A DNA stretch of 64,000 nucleotides from Scandinavium sp036495715 (GTDB lineage: Bacteria > Pseudomonadota > Gammaproteobacteria > Enterobacterales > Enterobacteriaceae). Under the pieces are notes generated by a model. It ran no database searches. It was given only the letters and a program-made list of their open reading frames with translations, and was not told where the DNA came from. Of this stretch, positions 18,579 through 27,461 are shown in pieces; the first letter of the stretch is position 1; each line of letters opens with the position of its first letter. Location: positions 1-64,000 of the forward strand of contig DASXML010000083.1 of NCBI GenBank assembly GCA_036495715.1, written 5' to 3'. Both the position numbers and the translations under genes were made by a program.

Positions 18579-19127
18579 TTCCGCCAGGCCTTTATTTGTT
18601 TTTTACACGGTCTGTGCGGCAGTGCCCGAAGGCGTTAAAAGGGTTAGAGATTCCTTTCAGGAGTGCGATTGAGTTGCAGCGCAGATCCTCCCTGAAATGC
18701 CCCTCATGCCCTACAATCTGTCAACAGAATGTGCAAACGTCAATACAGGTAATCGGGATTTACATCAGCGGTGAGAATTGGCAGGCAAAGATTAAAAAAA
18801 CTTCAAGTGGGTATTTGCAGCAGGGAAATTTATGCTACGCGCTTAACAGCAGCACAATCATCTTCACACTTTGCAATAACCAGTGATTAACAATTGTGCT
18901 AAATGCTAAAAATTTCTTGCGACATGGCGATATTCTGAGCGATTAATAGCGTGAACGTTAAAACGCACAGGTGAAAATGCTGAGCTTATCCATAAGAAAC
19001 GCAAGAAAATAACTAACCAAATATAAAAAAATACAATGGAATATGTCACAAAATGGTTAACTGGCGGCGTGAAATGGGGTGAATCGGGATTTTCGGCAAT
19101 TATGGGGTTAGCAGTGGAAGGGGCTCA
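18579..19127. other. dppA upstream region without genes
   Basis: About 550 bp, AT-rich toward 18780-19080. It should contain the dppA promoter. An open frame at 18557-18886 on the plus strand begins inside the dppA leader, has no ribosome site or family resemblance, and is not called. Confidence 0.45.
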
Positions 19128-19207
19128 TGCCCGGCGGCGCTTCGTTTGCGCGGGCCTACAAAGACGATAACAACGTAGACCGGGTAAGACAACACCGCCA
19201 CCCGGCA
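19128..19207. repeat. REP pair (BIME)
   Basis: Two inverted palindromic units: TGCCCGGCGGCGCT...GCGCGGGCCTACA (19128-19160) and GTAGACCGGGTAAG...CGCCACCCGGCA (about 19175-19207), the standard enterobacterial REP arrangement, here between dppA and the tRNA-linked repeats. Confidence 0.75.
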
Positions 19208-19229
19208 AAACGGATATCACAAATTACAG

Positions 19230-19265
19230 ACGAAAAAAACCTGCTTTAAAAAGCAGGTTTTTCGA
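19230..19265 (-). terminator. terminator in repeat copy 1 (distal)
   Basis: AAAAAAACCTGCTTT (19233-19247) and AAAGCAGGTTTTT form a near-symmetrical hairpin with T runs on both strands. It ends the last of the three tandem units after the tRNA. Confidence 0.85.
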
Positions 19266-19268
19266 ATG

Positions 19269-19435
19269 TGGTCGGCGAGAGAGGATGACTCGCCACTGCG
19301 TGGCTCGCCCTTCGGGCCGTTGCTAAAGCAACGTTTTCTCGCTTCGCTCGAATCGAACCTCCTTCCCCGGAGCTTCTCATCCTCACAAACGACAGACGAA
19401 AAAAAACCTGCTTTAAAAAGCAGGTTTTTCAAATG
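19269..19435 (-). repeat. tRNA-Pro-linked tandem repeat, copy 1 (167 bp)
   Basis: Begins (in plus coordinates) with an 18-nt copy of the tRNA 3' end, TGGTCGGCGAGAGAGGAT, then a conserved spacer with small hairpins (GCCC-TTC-GGGC and CGTTGC-TAAA-GCAACG), then the terminator of the next unit. It differs from copy 2 at only a few bases (e.g. CACTGCG versus CACTACG). Confidence 0.9.
19397..19432 (-). terminator. terminator in repeat copy 2
   Basis: Same hairpin as its neighbours, CCTGCTTTAAAAAGCAGG flanked by A and T runs, exactly 167 bp from each of the other two copies. Confidence 0.85.
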
Positions 19436-19602
19436 TGGTCGGCGAGAGAGGATGACTCGCCACTACGTGGCTCGCCCTTCGGGCCGTTGCTAAAGCAACG
19501 TTTTCTCGCTTCGCTCGAATCGAACCTCCTTCCCCGGAGCTTCTCATCCTCACAAACGATAGACGAAAAAAAACCTGCTTTAAAAAGCAGGTTTTTCGAA
19601 TG
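19436..19602 (-). repeat. tRNA-Pro-linked tandem repeat, copy 2 (167 bp)
   Basis: Immediately downstream (minus strand) of the tRNA gene. It has the same 18-nt tRNA 3'-end copy at 19436-19453, spacer and terminator as copy 1. The spacer reads, on the transcribed strand, through AAGGAGGTTCGATTCGAG, itself echoing the T-arm of the tRNA. Comparable in layout to the rtT repeats after E. coli tyrT. Confidence 0.9.
19564..19599 (-). terminator. terminator directly after tRNA-Pro
   Basis: Hairpin centred on CCTGCTTTAAAAAGCAGG with A/T runs, a few bases past the CCA end. Most transcripts would stop here; read-through would make the downstream repeats. Confidence 0.85.
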
Positions 19603-19679
19603 TGGTCGGCGAGAGAGGATTCGAACCTCCGACCCACTGGTCCCAAACCAGTTGCGCTACCAAGCTGCGCTACTCGCCG
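19603..19679 (-). tRNA. tRNA-Pro, anticodon UGG
   Basis: A 77-nt cloverleaf with encoded CCA. The acceptor is CGGCGAG...CTCGCCG, the anticodon arm ACTGG-TTTGGGA-CCAGT gives anticodon TGG, and the T-arm is GGTCGGAGGTTCGAATCC. The sequence matches, as I remember it, the E. coli proM type (UGG). E. coli has proK (CGG) at this dppA-eptB location, so the isoacceptor here differs from the expected one. Confidence 0.95.
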
Positions 19680-19769
19680 AATGCGGAGCGCATCTTACTG
19701 CTGCGATGCTACCCCGTCAATCTCTTTTCTACAAAAGGCAATCCGATTGGCGATAAACTCACCGTTGAT

Positions 19770-21452
19770 TTATTGGCCTTTTGCTGGAACATGGCACCAG
19801 TTGTTGTTCTCGTTAATCCCACCGTCTGGCGAGGTGTAACCGAGACAGCCCATGATGGTGTCATACAGTTCGACATGGCGACGCGGCACTTTCATCGCGG
19901 CCTCTTTCTTCAACTGCGTAAACGCTTGTTGATGTGTCGGGTTTGCCAGGTACTTATCAGACATCCAGACCAGCATCGGCACACGGAACTGCTCTGGCGG
20001 AGCCAACTTCCGTGGCGTACCGTGCAAGTGCTCCTGCTCGTTGATCGACTCGCCGTGGTCAGCCGCATAGAAAACGATGGCTTTTTTATCTCTCAGCTGG
20101 TCCAGCACATCGCTGATAAAGGTATCCACATACAGCACCGAGTTGTCGTAGGCGTTAATCATTTCCTGCTTGCTACAGCTGTCGTTGATCCCCACGCACT
20201 CCGGCTTCCATTTCGCAAAATCACGGGTGTAACGCTGGTAGTAGCTCCAGTGCGAACCTTTGGTGTGCAGAATGATTAAGTGCTTACCTTTCGGATGGCC
20301 TTGCAGCGACTGCGACACTTCGCTCAGCAGCAGCTTGTCATCAACGTCCTTCCCGCGGTTACGCGGTTCAGCGCCAATCTGTTCACGATACGCGATGTTG
20401 TCCGCCATGGTGTTGCTGTAGAACCACAGCTCACTTTGCATCGCGAATAAATCTGAGCTGAAGCCCAGCTGTTTGAGCACCGCAAAAACGTTCTGCTCTT
20501 TAAGCGTACGCTGAGGGTTTTCATCCGCGCCGCCCTGACGCACAAACATACAGCGCAGCGACAGTTTGGTTGCCGTGTCACAGGAATAACCGCGATAGGC
20601 GACCAGGTTTTTCTCCTGCGCCAGTTTCGGCGTGGTATCCCGGTCATAGCCCAGAATGCCCATGTGATCCCAACGGGTCGTTTCGCCAATGATGAACACC
20701 ATATAGGTATCATCCAGATCGTTACCCGGTGCGACATAGGTGAATTTTTTCGCCGGGTTAATCAGCGATTTATTGTCCGATGACTCATCCACTTTGGCCC
20801 AGGCATACAGCCCAAGCGCTGACACCCAGTTCGATGGCAAATAAGAGTTGGCAATCACGCCGCCGTAGCTTGGCATATCGGAGCCGGAGGTTTTCTCAAC
20901 CTGCTTTTGATGTCGTTCCATCAAGCGAATCGGCGCCCATACCAACAGCGCGACCATCAACAGTGCGCCAATATTACGCACGCGTTGTCCGCGAGTACGC
21001 AACTGGCGTAGTAGCGTAACGCGGCATTTGTTGCTCCAGATGAAGAACAGCGGCGGCAAACTCGCCAGCACGGTCCACATCATCAGGCCACGCCCGACGA
21101 CTTCTTTCGACAGGTCAATGTCGGTGGTCATCACCGACGCTACGATCCCGTAGCCAATGACCACGTGCATAAAGGTCATGTAATAGCTGGCGGCAACGGA
21201 AATCACGATAACCAACGAGGCAAGAATTTGCCATGTCCGGCGACCGAAGATGGAAAGTAGGCGTAACAAGAAGTAGGCAGTGAGCATAGAACCAAAGATT
21301 TCGATAACGGCAAAAATTCCATTTACTACCGTAAAATCTTCGAAATAGCCCCACAAGCGTCTGACTAAGACTGCTCCGTTAAGAAACAGGCCGATATACA
21401 TCGCAAGGAACAGACAAAGCCGTTGTTGCGTTAACGATTTAATATAATTCAT
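19770..21452 (-). CDS. eptB: Kdo2-lipid A phosphoethanolamine 7''-transferase EptB
   Basis: A 560-aa inner-membrane enzyme that adds phosphoethanolamine to the outer Kdo of LPS (E. coli 563 aa). Five membrane helices occupy about residues 10-180; the periplasmic sulphatase-fold domain carries the nucleophile Thr258 in IIGETTRWDHMG and the metal-binding YAADHGES. In E. coli it is induced by sigma E and repressed by the sRNA MgrR. It reads toward the tRNA gene. Confidence 0.95.
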   Translation of the reverse strand: MNYIKSLTQQRLCLFLAMYIGLFLNGAVLVRRLWGYFEDFTVVNGIFAVIEIFGSMLTAYFLLRLLSIFGRRTWQILASLVIVISVAASYYMTFMHVVIGYGIVASVMTTDIDLSKEVVGRGLMMWTVLASLPPLFFIWSNKCRVTLLRQLRTRGQRVRNIGALLMVALLVWAPIRLMERHQKQVEKTSGSDMPSYGGVIANSYLPSNWVSALGLYAWAKVDESSDNKSLINPAKKFTYVAPGNDLDDTYMVFIIGETTRWDHMGILGYDRDTTPKLAQEKNLVAYRGYSCDTATKLSLRCMFVRQGGADENPQRTLKEQNVFAVLKQLGFSSDLFAMQSELWFYSNTMADNIAYREQIGAEPRNRGKDVDDKLLLSEVSQSLQGHPKGKHLIILHTKGSHWSYYQRYTRDFAKWKPECVGINDSCSKQEMINAYDNSVLYVDTFISDVLDQLRDKKAIVFYAADHGESINEQEHLHGTPRKLAPPEQFRVPMLVWMSDKYLANPTHQQAFTQLKKEAAMKVPRRHVELYDTIMGCLGYTSPDGGINENNNWCHVPAKGQ

Positions 21453-21650
21453 GCAAGCAAACCCTGGGAAAAGGGGTACAAAAAACCGACTTAGCTATCG
21501 GATGACAGTAAGCAGATTAAGGAATCGCGTAAGGAACAGTTATAAGAAACGTCTATAAGCGCAACAAGTAGACCATAGCGGGGGGAAAAAGTGTCAGCAG
21601 GAAGTGTGATCCGGGCAATATTTACAAAAAATAATAGCCCGGAGGGAAGG

Positions 21651-21690
21651 ATTTATTAGAGCAATGTGTTACGCATTGCTCTGAGAGCCG
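21651..21690 (-). terminator. hairpin after yhjX
   Basis: Perfect 9-bp stem AGAGCAATG (21658-21666)/CATTGCTCT (21674-21682). The minus-strand tail is AT-rich (TAATAAAT) without a clean T run, so a terminator call is tentative. A second inverted repeat, CCGGGC (21611-21616)/GCCCGG (21637-21642), lies just beyond. Confidence 0.5.
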
Positions 21691-21697
21691 CCAAAAC

Positions 21698-22900
21698 TCA
21701 GGCGTGCGCCTGTTGAAGCGCCAACGCTCTTGGCTGACGAATCGTGGTCGACAGCGCCAGAGAAAGAATAAGCAGCGCGAAGATCACACAGAAAGTGACG
21801 TAGAAACCGCCAAACAAAGACGCAATGATCGAACCGCAGATGCTACCAATCCCGAAGCCGAGATAAATCACACCGTAGTTCTTCGCCAGATTATTCAGGC
21901 CAAAGAACTCGCTGACCAGCGACGGGAAGACGGTAATGGTGCCACCAAAGTTGAAGGCCACACAGGCAATCGCCGCAAAGAAACTCATCGCATTCAGCGG
22001 CGCAAACAGCAGTGCCGCCATCCCGACCAGGGAAATGACCTGTCCGATGGTAATCACGCGGATACGGGCAATTTTGTCAGACAGAATACCCAGCACCAGA
22101 CGACCGCTCAGGTTAGCGATGGAAATCACCGTCACCGCATTCGCGGCAGTCATTACGTCCAGATGCACCATGCCCTGCGCAATATCTTTCGCCACACCAA
22201 TCACATACAGACCGCTCATGCAGGCAGTGAGGAACATCACAGCCAGCATCCAGTACTGCGGTTTACGCATGGACTGCGCCAGCGTGAAGTCGTTTTCTAC
22301 CACGCCATTGGTGGTTTTTACTTCCTGCTGCGGCGCATCTTTCATCAACATCGCCCCGAAAACAATCATCACCAGCACAATCGCGCCCCAGATGATAAAG
22401 GTTTTCTCAAGGCCAACCGTCGCCAGCAGCTGGCTGTCGATAAATTTAAAGCCGAGACTGCCCAGGCCATACGCGCCGATAGAAAATGCAGAAATCAGTC
22501 CTTTACGCTCCGGGAACCATTTCACGCAGTTCGACAGCGTCAGCAGATAACCCGCGCCATCGGCCAGTCCCACCAGCACGCCAGCGCTCAGCCACAGCAT
22601 CATCAGGCTATTGGCATGTGCGGTAAGGAAAAAACCCACGCCGAGCAGGATCCCGGACGCCATGGTCACGCGCCTCACGCCAAAGCGCTCTTGCAGTTTA
22701 CCCGCGACGGAGGAAGAAAGTGCCAGGCCAAGGCTTAACAAACCGAAGGAAAATGCGACCTGACTGACCGGCGCATCCAGTTTGGCGGAAAGCGCGCCGT
22801 TGAACAGACTCCAGGTATAAACCGATCCCAGCGCAAACTGAGTAATGATGGTCCCGAACAGCGTTAGCCAACGGGTAGAAGGACGGATTGCAGCGTTCAT
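21698..22900 (-). CDS. yhjX: pyruvate-responsive MFS transporter YhjX
   Basis: A 400-aa major facilitator with twelve predicted helices, the oxalate/formate antiporter-like branch. N-terminal WLTLFGTIITQFALGSVYTWSLFN is typical. In E. coli yhjX is the main target of the YpdA/YpdB two-component system, induced by extracellular pyruvate, and YhjX (also called BtsT-related in literature on pyruvate networks) is thought to move pyruvate or a related acid; the substrate is not settled. A matching operator is visible upstream. Confidence 0.9.
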   Translation of the reverse strand: MNAAIRPSTRWLTLFGTIITQFALGSVYTWSLFNGALSAKLDAPVSQVAFSFGLLSLGLALSSSVAGKLQERFGVRRVTMASGILLGVGFFLTAHANSLMMLWLSAGVLVGLADGAGYLLTLSNCVKWFPERKGLISAFSIGAYGLGSLGFKFIDSQLLATVGLEKTFIIWGAIVLVMIVFGAMLMKDAPQQEVKTTNGVVENDFTLAQSMRKPQYWMLAVMFLTACMSGLYVIGVAKDIAQGMVHLDVMTAANAVTVISIANLSGRLVLGILSDKIARIRVITIGQVISLVGMAALLFAPLNAMSFFAAIACVAFNFGGTITVFPSLVSEFFGLNNLAKNYGVIYLGFGIGSICGSIIASLFGGFYVTFCVIFALLILSLALSTTIRQPRALALQQAHA

Positions 22901-22972
22901 CGCTATTTTGCCTTATGAAAATTAACTGCAGCTAAAATAACGAAGTGCACTTCACGCGGGGTTAAAAAAGGC

Positions 22973-23024
22973 ATGAACTGCCGTCAGTGCGGAATGAACT
23001 GCATGGAATGGAGAATGAATGGCA
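22973..23024 (-). promoter_or_regulatory. candidate YpdB operator, three 10-mers phased by 21 bp
   Basis: On the minus strand: TGCCATTCAT (23024-23015), TGCAGTTCAT (23003-22994) and GGCAGTTCAT (22982-22973), each separated by exactly 11 bp. The motif I recall for YpdB at E. coli yhjX is GGCATTTCAT-N11-GGCATTTCAT, so spacing and core agree. It lies 72-124 bp upstream of the yhjX start. Confidence 0.7.
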
Positions 23025-23131
23025 TTGCTGAAATGAAAATAATCAAAACGTCAGGAGTGGCTATCACGCCAGCCCGCGTCATTACTGTAAACAAATAGAT
23101 TTAGAGATGTATTAAAAGCGATATTGAATTG

Positions 23132-23842
23132 TTAAAAACGGGCACTCACACCCATGATATAAAGATAATTCGCACCTTCGCTCAAATTGTCGGCCTGAGA
23201 AAGTGACGCATACGCCGCAACATGCTGATTCAATAACATATCTGCACCCAAAGTGACATCCACCCAATTACCATCCTGCGTTGATGTTGGCGTACGGTTC
23301 AAACCCGACTGCGATTTCCACTGATTCTCGCCAAACTGCTGGTTGTAACTGATTTGCGCCCATGGATGCACACCCCATAAGGGCTGAGAATCCACGCGCC
23401 AACCCAGCGTGCTGACGCTGGCATGCCACAACGGATCGGTCAGCGCCGTGGTGCTGGTGCCGCTGTCGCCAAATTCATTCCATATTGACGTGGCGGAACC
23501 GTCATAATGCCAACTCGCCACTGGCCCGGTGGAAAACAGCACGCTCAGCGGAATATTCCAGCCCACGCTCAACGTACGGGTTGCATCCAGAGGTGTATCA
23601 TCGGGTTGATTCATGGCAACGCCAGGCTGGATTTGCGCCGCGCTAATACGCTCCGCCAGAATATCGTCATAACGCGGTTGGTGATCGCTATCCCAGGTAT
23701 AGCGTTCCGGGGTATTACTTTGTACGTCAGTAACGATATATTCCTGTTGCCAGGCAAATGCTGATGTCACAAAAGACATCCACACAAAGACAGATGTCGG
23801 GTAGATACCACCCCGGAAGCCATTGCATCTCTGAATTATCAT
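23132..23842 (-). CDS. yhjY: YhjY-like outer-membrane beta-barrel protein
   Basis: A 236-aa protein corresponding in place and length to E. coli YhjY (about 232 aa), annotated there as an autotransporter-type beta-domain protein of unknown function. Residues about 1-30 act as a signal peptide ending TSAFA before WQQEYIV. The body alternates aromatic and polar residues (LGWRVDSQPLWGVHPWAQISYNQQFG) and ends YLYIMGVSARF, with a terminal Phe as in outer-membrane barrels. No passenger domain is present. Met22 is an alternative start but would shorten the signal peptide too much. Confidence 0.8.
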   Translation of the reverse strand: MIIQRCNGFRGGIYPTSVFVWMSFVTSAFAWQQEYIVTDVQSNTPERYTWDSDHQPRYDDILAERISAAQIQPGVAMNQPDDTPLDATRTLSVGWNIPLSVLFSTGPVASWHYDGSATSIWNEFGDSGTSTTALTDPLWHASVSTLGWRVDSQPLWGVHPWAQISYNQQFGENQWKSQSGLNRTPTSTQDGNWVDVTLGADMLLNQHVAAYASLSQADNLSEGANYLYIMGVSARF

Positions 23843-23988
23843 TTTTTTGCGACTCCGAAAGAGCCAAAACCGGCATTGTTGTTATGATTTTTTACGCGAC
23901 CGCGTATTACTAAATATTGTCATTTTATTTCTGTCGTCAAGGCAGGCTGAACATTTCTTCATCGACATCAAAAAAGTGGGAGAATCAG

Positions 23989-24570
23989 ATGGAACGTTGC
24001 GGTTGGGTAAGTCAGGACCCGCTTTACATGGCTTATCACGATAACGAATGGGGCGTAGCCCAGCGGGATAATCAACAGCTGTTTGAAATGATCTGTCTTG
24101 AAGGCCAACAGGCGGGGCTTTCATGGATAACCGTGCTGAAAAAACGTGAGAACTATCGCCAGGCGTTTCATCATTTCGACCCACTAAAAGTGGCGGCGAT
24201 GACCGAAGAAGATGTTGAGCAACAGGTGCAAAATGCCGGGATCATCCGCCATCGCGGAAAAATTCAGGCCATTATTGGCAACGCTCGCGCCTTTCTGGCG
24301 ATGGAGGCCAATGGTGAACCGTTCGCCGATTTCGTCTGGTCGTTTGTCGATAACCACACGCAGATCACTCACGCCGCAACGCTTGCTGAAATCCCCACCA
24401 GCACACCGGCGTCAGATGCCCTGTCAAAAGCGCTGAAAAAGCGCGGTTTTAAATTTGTCGGCACCACTATCTGCTACTCCTTTATGCAGGCCTGCGGGCT
24501 GGTCAACGACCACGTCACCGGCTGCTTCTGCTACCCAGGAGGCGACGATGATCCGCAAATGGCAAAGTAG
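23989..24570 (+). CDS. tag: DNA-3-methyladenine glycosylase I
   Basis: A 193-aa base-excision repair enzyme that removes 3-methyladenine from alkylated DNA. The start MERCGWVSQDPLYMAYHDNEW matches the family exactly at ATG 23989, with GGGAGAA upstream; the longer open frame from 23917 is not used. The zinc ligands Cys4, His17 and the C-terminal His/Cys in NDHVTGC are present, as is the helix-hairpin-helix region and the conserved KKRENYRQAFHHFD. Its end overlaps yiaC by 23 bp. Confidence 0.96.
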   Translation: MERCGWVSQDPLYMAYHDNEWGVAQRDNQQLFEMICLEGQQAGLSWITVLKKRENYRQAFHHFDPLKVAAMTEEDVEQQVQNAGIIRHRGKIQAIIGNARAFLAMEANGEPFADFVWSFVDNHTQITHAATLAEIPTSTPASDALSKALKKRGFKFVGTTICYSFMQACGLVNDHVTGCFCYPGGDDDPQMAK

Positions 24571-24988
24571 CGATCGCCGCCCGCTGTTAACGCTGTGGCT
24601 GGAGAGCACCCTCTACGCGCACCCGTTTATTGAAGAAAGCTACTGGTATGAAAGCGAGCCGCTGGTGCGCGACGTGTATCTGCCCGCCGCGCACACTTGG
24701 GTGTGGGAAGATGAAGGCATCATGCAGGGTTTTATCAGCGTCATGGACCAGCGCTTTGTCGGCGCGCTGTTTGTCGCACCGAAGTACATTGGGCGTGGCG
24801 TTGGCCGGGCGCTGCTCGCGTTTGTTTGCGATCGTTACCCGGATTTAAGCCTTGAGGTGTACCAGAAGAACCGCCGGGCGGTGAATTTCTACCATGCGCA
24901 GGGTTTTCGGATTGAAGACAGCGCATGGCAGGATGAAACCCAACAGCCGACGTGGATTATGCGTTGGCAGGCGGATCGAATGCTGTAA
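24548..24988 (+). CDS. yiaC: GNAT N-acetyltransferase YiaC
   Basis: A 146-aa GNAT protein with the acetyl-CoA loop VAPKYIGRGVGRALL and the C-terminal EVYQKNRRAVNFYHAQGF motif. E. coli YiaC has been reported as a protein lysine acetyltransferase. I choose ATG 24548 with AGGAGG seven bases upstream, matching the start MIRKWQSSDR of the family. Upstream it overlaps tag; downstream it overlaps the convergent bisC by 32 bp. Confidence 0.92.
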   Translation: MIRKWQSSDRRPLLTLWLESTLYAHPFIEESYWYESEPLVRDVYLPAAHTWVWEDEGIMQGFISVMDQRFVGALFVAPKYIGRGVGRALLAFVCDRYPDLSLEVYQKNRRAVNFYHAQGFRIEDSAWQDETQQPTWIMRWQADRML

Positions 24989-27290
24989 GCGTGAGCGCTG
25001 GCCCGTGGTATTTCTCCAGCCACACCAGCGCCGTATTCCCCGCACACCCGTTCCCGAGTTTTGAGCTAGGGAGATCTTTGGTCAACACGTTTACCGCGCC
25101 GTTTTTGCAGATGCCATCGGCTTGCGGATCCAAATCCGGCCACGCGCCTTCGTGCAGACAAATCACGCCTTCCCGAATGCCCTCGGTCACGACTGCGCCC
25201 GCCAGAACCTGCCCTCGCCCGTTCCATACGCGCACCAAATCGCCCTCGACAATCCCGCGCGTTTTGGCGTCTTTTGGATGCAGCGTTAACGGTTCACGCC
25301 CCGCCACCGCATATTGTTCGCGCAGCGACGTGTAGTTCAACTGGCTGTGCAGGCGATGCGCCGGGTGCGCCGACAACAATTGCAATTGCCCGCTCTGCGC
25401 ATTGCCGTGCCACTCGTCCGGTTCCAGCCAGGTCGCATGACCGGGGCAATCGGCATAGTTAAAGCCCGCAATCCGCTGTGAATAAATCTCGATTTTACCG
25501 CTGTCGGTTTTGAGCGGATTGCCCTGCGGATCGTCACGGAATGCGGCGAAACGCACAAATTTGGCGTTCTGTTCGCTCTCCGGCATCTCAATCAATTCAT
25601 TTGCGTCCCAGAATTGCTGGAACGGCGGCAGCGTCACCTGCTGGCTTGCGCCGCGCTGCCCGGCAATCTCATAGAAGGTTTCCAGCCATTGCAGATCGGT
25701 TTTGCCCTCGGTGTAGCGCTCGCGGCCACCCGGTTCCCAGCGCTCGCTCAGTTCAGCAAACACGTCCCAGTCGTCGCGCGCTTCATCACGTGGCGGCACG
25801 ACGCGTTTCATCGGCACCATATGCTGGTTGCTGTAATCACCGGTCATGGTCAAATCGTTGCGTTCAAACGACGTCGTGGCTGGCAGCACAATGTCTGCAT
25901 GACGCGCGGCGGCGGTCCAGAAACACTCCGAAATGACGATAAGTTCTGGCTTTTGCCAGGCGCGGATCAGGCGGTTGGTATCCTGATGATGGGTAAAGTT
26001 CGCACCGCCCGCCCACCAGACAAAACGAATATCCGGGAAGTGTCGGTCCATCCCGTTGTGTTGATACGGCGCGCCGGGGTTTTCCAGCGCGTCGACAATG
26101 CGCGCCACCGGAATTTTATCGACCGCGTCAGCGCCGCCCGCGACGCTGCCCTGCATCGAGGCCAGCACCGCCGCGCGCCGGGTCGGATTGCCGCCGTTGG
26201 AGAAGTGATAAGACAGACCAAAGCCACCGCCCGGTGTGCCGATTTGCCCAAGCATGGCTGCCAGCGTCACCAGCATCCAGTGCTTCTGCTCGCCAAACTG
26301 CTGGCGCTGCATCCCCCAACCGGACATCAGCATGGTGGCATTTTCATGGAATATTTCTGCCAGTTCGCGAATTTTCGCCGCATCAATGCCGCAAATCGCC
26401 GCCGCCCACTCGGCGTTTTTTGCTACGCCATCGCGCTTGCCGGTCAGATACTCCGCAAAGTGCTCATAACCGGTGGTGCAGCGTTCCAGGAACGCCGAAT
26501 CGTGCCAATTGTTTTCCACCAGCGTATGGGCAATACCGAGCATCAGCGCGACATCGGTCCCCATGTGCGGGGCCAGCCATTCCATTGATTCACCAAAGAA
26601 ATCGACGGTCTCCGATCGCATCGGATCGATGCAGATCAACCGCTTACCGCTGTTACGCAGCTTGTCGAAAAACGTAATGCCCTGCTCATCCGAGGCGTTC
26701 CAGGCAATTTTGAGCGTATTGAGCGGATTGGCGCTCCACAACACCACTACGTCAGTATGTTCCAGAATCAATGGCCAGCTGGTCTGCTGCTGGTAGACCT
26801 CATTCCCGCCAACCACGTAAGGCATAATCGCCTGCGCCGCCCCGGTGGAGTAATCACCCAAATGTCCGGTGTAACCGCCCGCCAGGCTCATATAGCGCTG
26901 CAACAGCGTGGCGGCTTTGTGCATCACACCGACCGAACGCCAGCCATAAGAACCGGCGAAAATCGACGCCGGACCGTGGGTTCCACGAATTCTTTTGTGC
27001 TGAGCGTGGATAAGATCCAACGCCTCATCCCAGCTCACCCGTACAAACTCATCCTGCCCACGCACGCCCTGTGGGTTATCCGGCGACGCGAGGAAACCTT
27101 TGCGCACCATCGGATAGCGCACCCGCGTTTTACTGTGTACCTGATCGCGCACCACGCTTTGCAGTGAGTTCTCGAAAGTGTCGGCAAGCGCACCACGGGA
27201 AGACAACACGGTATCGCCATCGGTTTCGACCCGCATTGGCCCCCAGTGGGCGGCGGTCAGAACGGTTTTTGTTGCAGATGGGTTGGCCAA
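24957..27290 (-). CDS. bisC: biotin sulfoxide reductase
   Basis: A 777-aa cytoplasmic molybdoenzyme of the DMSO reductase family, same length as in E. coli. It reduces biotin sulfoxide and free methionine sulfoxide. There is no Tat signal and no N-terminal Cys cluster, as expected for BisC. The segment GSYGWRSVG (113-121) contains the region giving the Ser ligand to molybdenum, and the C-terminal molydopterin-dinucleotide-binding domain (LTLHPKDAKTRGIVEGDLVRVWNGRGQVLAG) is complete. Confidence 0.95.
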   Translation of the reverse strand: MANPSATKTVLTAAHWGPMRVETDGDTVLSSRGALADTFENSLQSVVRDQVHSKTRVRYPMVRKGFLASPDNPQGVRGQDEFVRVSWDEALDLIHAQHKRIRGTHGPASIFAGSYGWRSVGVMHKAATLLQRYMSLAGGYTGHLGDYSTGAAQAIMPYVVGGNEVYQQQTSWPLILEHTDVVVLWSANPLNTLKIAWNASDEQGITFFDKLRNSGKRLICIDPMRSETVDFFGESMEWLAPHMGTDVALMLGIAHTLVENNWHDSAFLERCTTGYEHFAEYLTGKRDGVAKNAEWAAAICGIDAAKIRELAEIFHENATMLMSGWGMQRQQFGEQKHWMLVTLAAMLGQIGTPGGGFGLSYHFSNGGNPTRRAAVLASMQGSVAGGADAVDKIPVARIVDALENPGAPYQHNGMDRHFPDIRFVWWAGGANFTHHQDTNRLIRAWQKPELIVISECFWTAAARHADIVLPATTSFERNDLTMTGDYSNQHMVPMKRVVPPRDEARDDWDVFAELSERWEPGGRERYTEGKTDLQWLETFYEIAGQRGASQQVTLPPFQQFWDANELIEMPESEQNAKFVRFAAFRDDPQGNPLKTDSGKIEIYSQRIAGFNYADCPGHATWLEPDEWHGNAQSGQLQLLSAHPAHRLHSQLNYTSLREQYAVAGREPLTLHPKDAKTRGIVEGDLVRVWNGRGQVLAGAVVTEGIREGVICLHEGAWPDLDPQADGICKNGAVNVLTKDLPSSKLGNGCAGNTALVWLEKYHGPALTLTAFDPPANA

Positions 27291-27461
27291 AACAGGCTCC
27301 TGGTTAACGGAAGGCAGGTGGTGAGACGGCGATTTTTTTCATCACTATTTTTATTTATTAATAAATTTCAGGAATGCTTTTGGAATTTTCTCCACAATCC
27401 AGCGTCATAATCAACCACCACGGTCACCGTGGCAAAGAATAAAAAGGATTAAGGAAATAAG

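Noticed and set aside
18557..18886. A 109-aa plus-strand frame upstream of dppA
   Set aside because: Starts in the dppA leader, lacks a ribosome site, and shows no recognisable protein features.
19269..19620. The 18-nt tRNA 3' copies as attachment sites of an integrated island
   Set aside because: Copies are only 167 bp apart with terminator-bearing repeats between; there is no integrase. The rtT-like explanation fits better, though a lost element cannot be fully excluded.
19217..19646. Two minus-strand open frames (71 and 77 aa) through the tRNA-linked repeats
   Set aside because: They run through terminators and the tRNA 3' copies, have no ribosome site, and owe their length to the repeated sequence itself.
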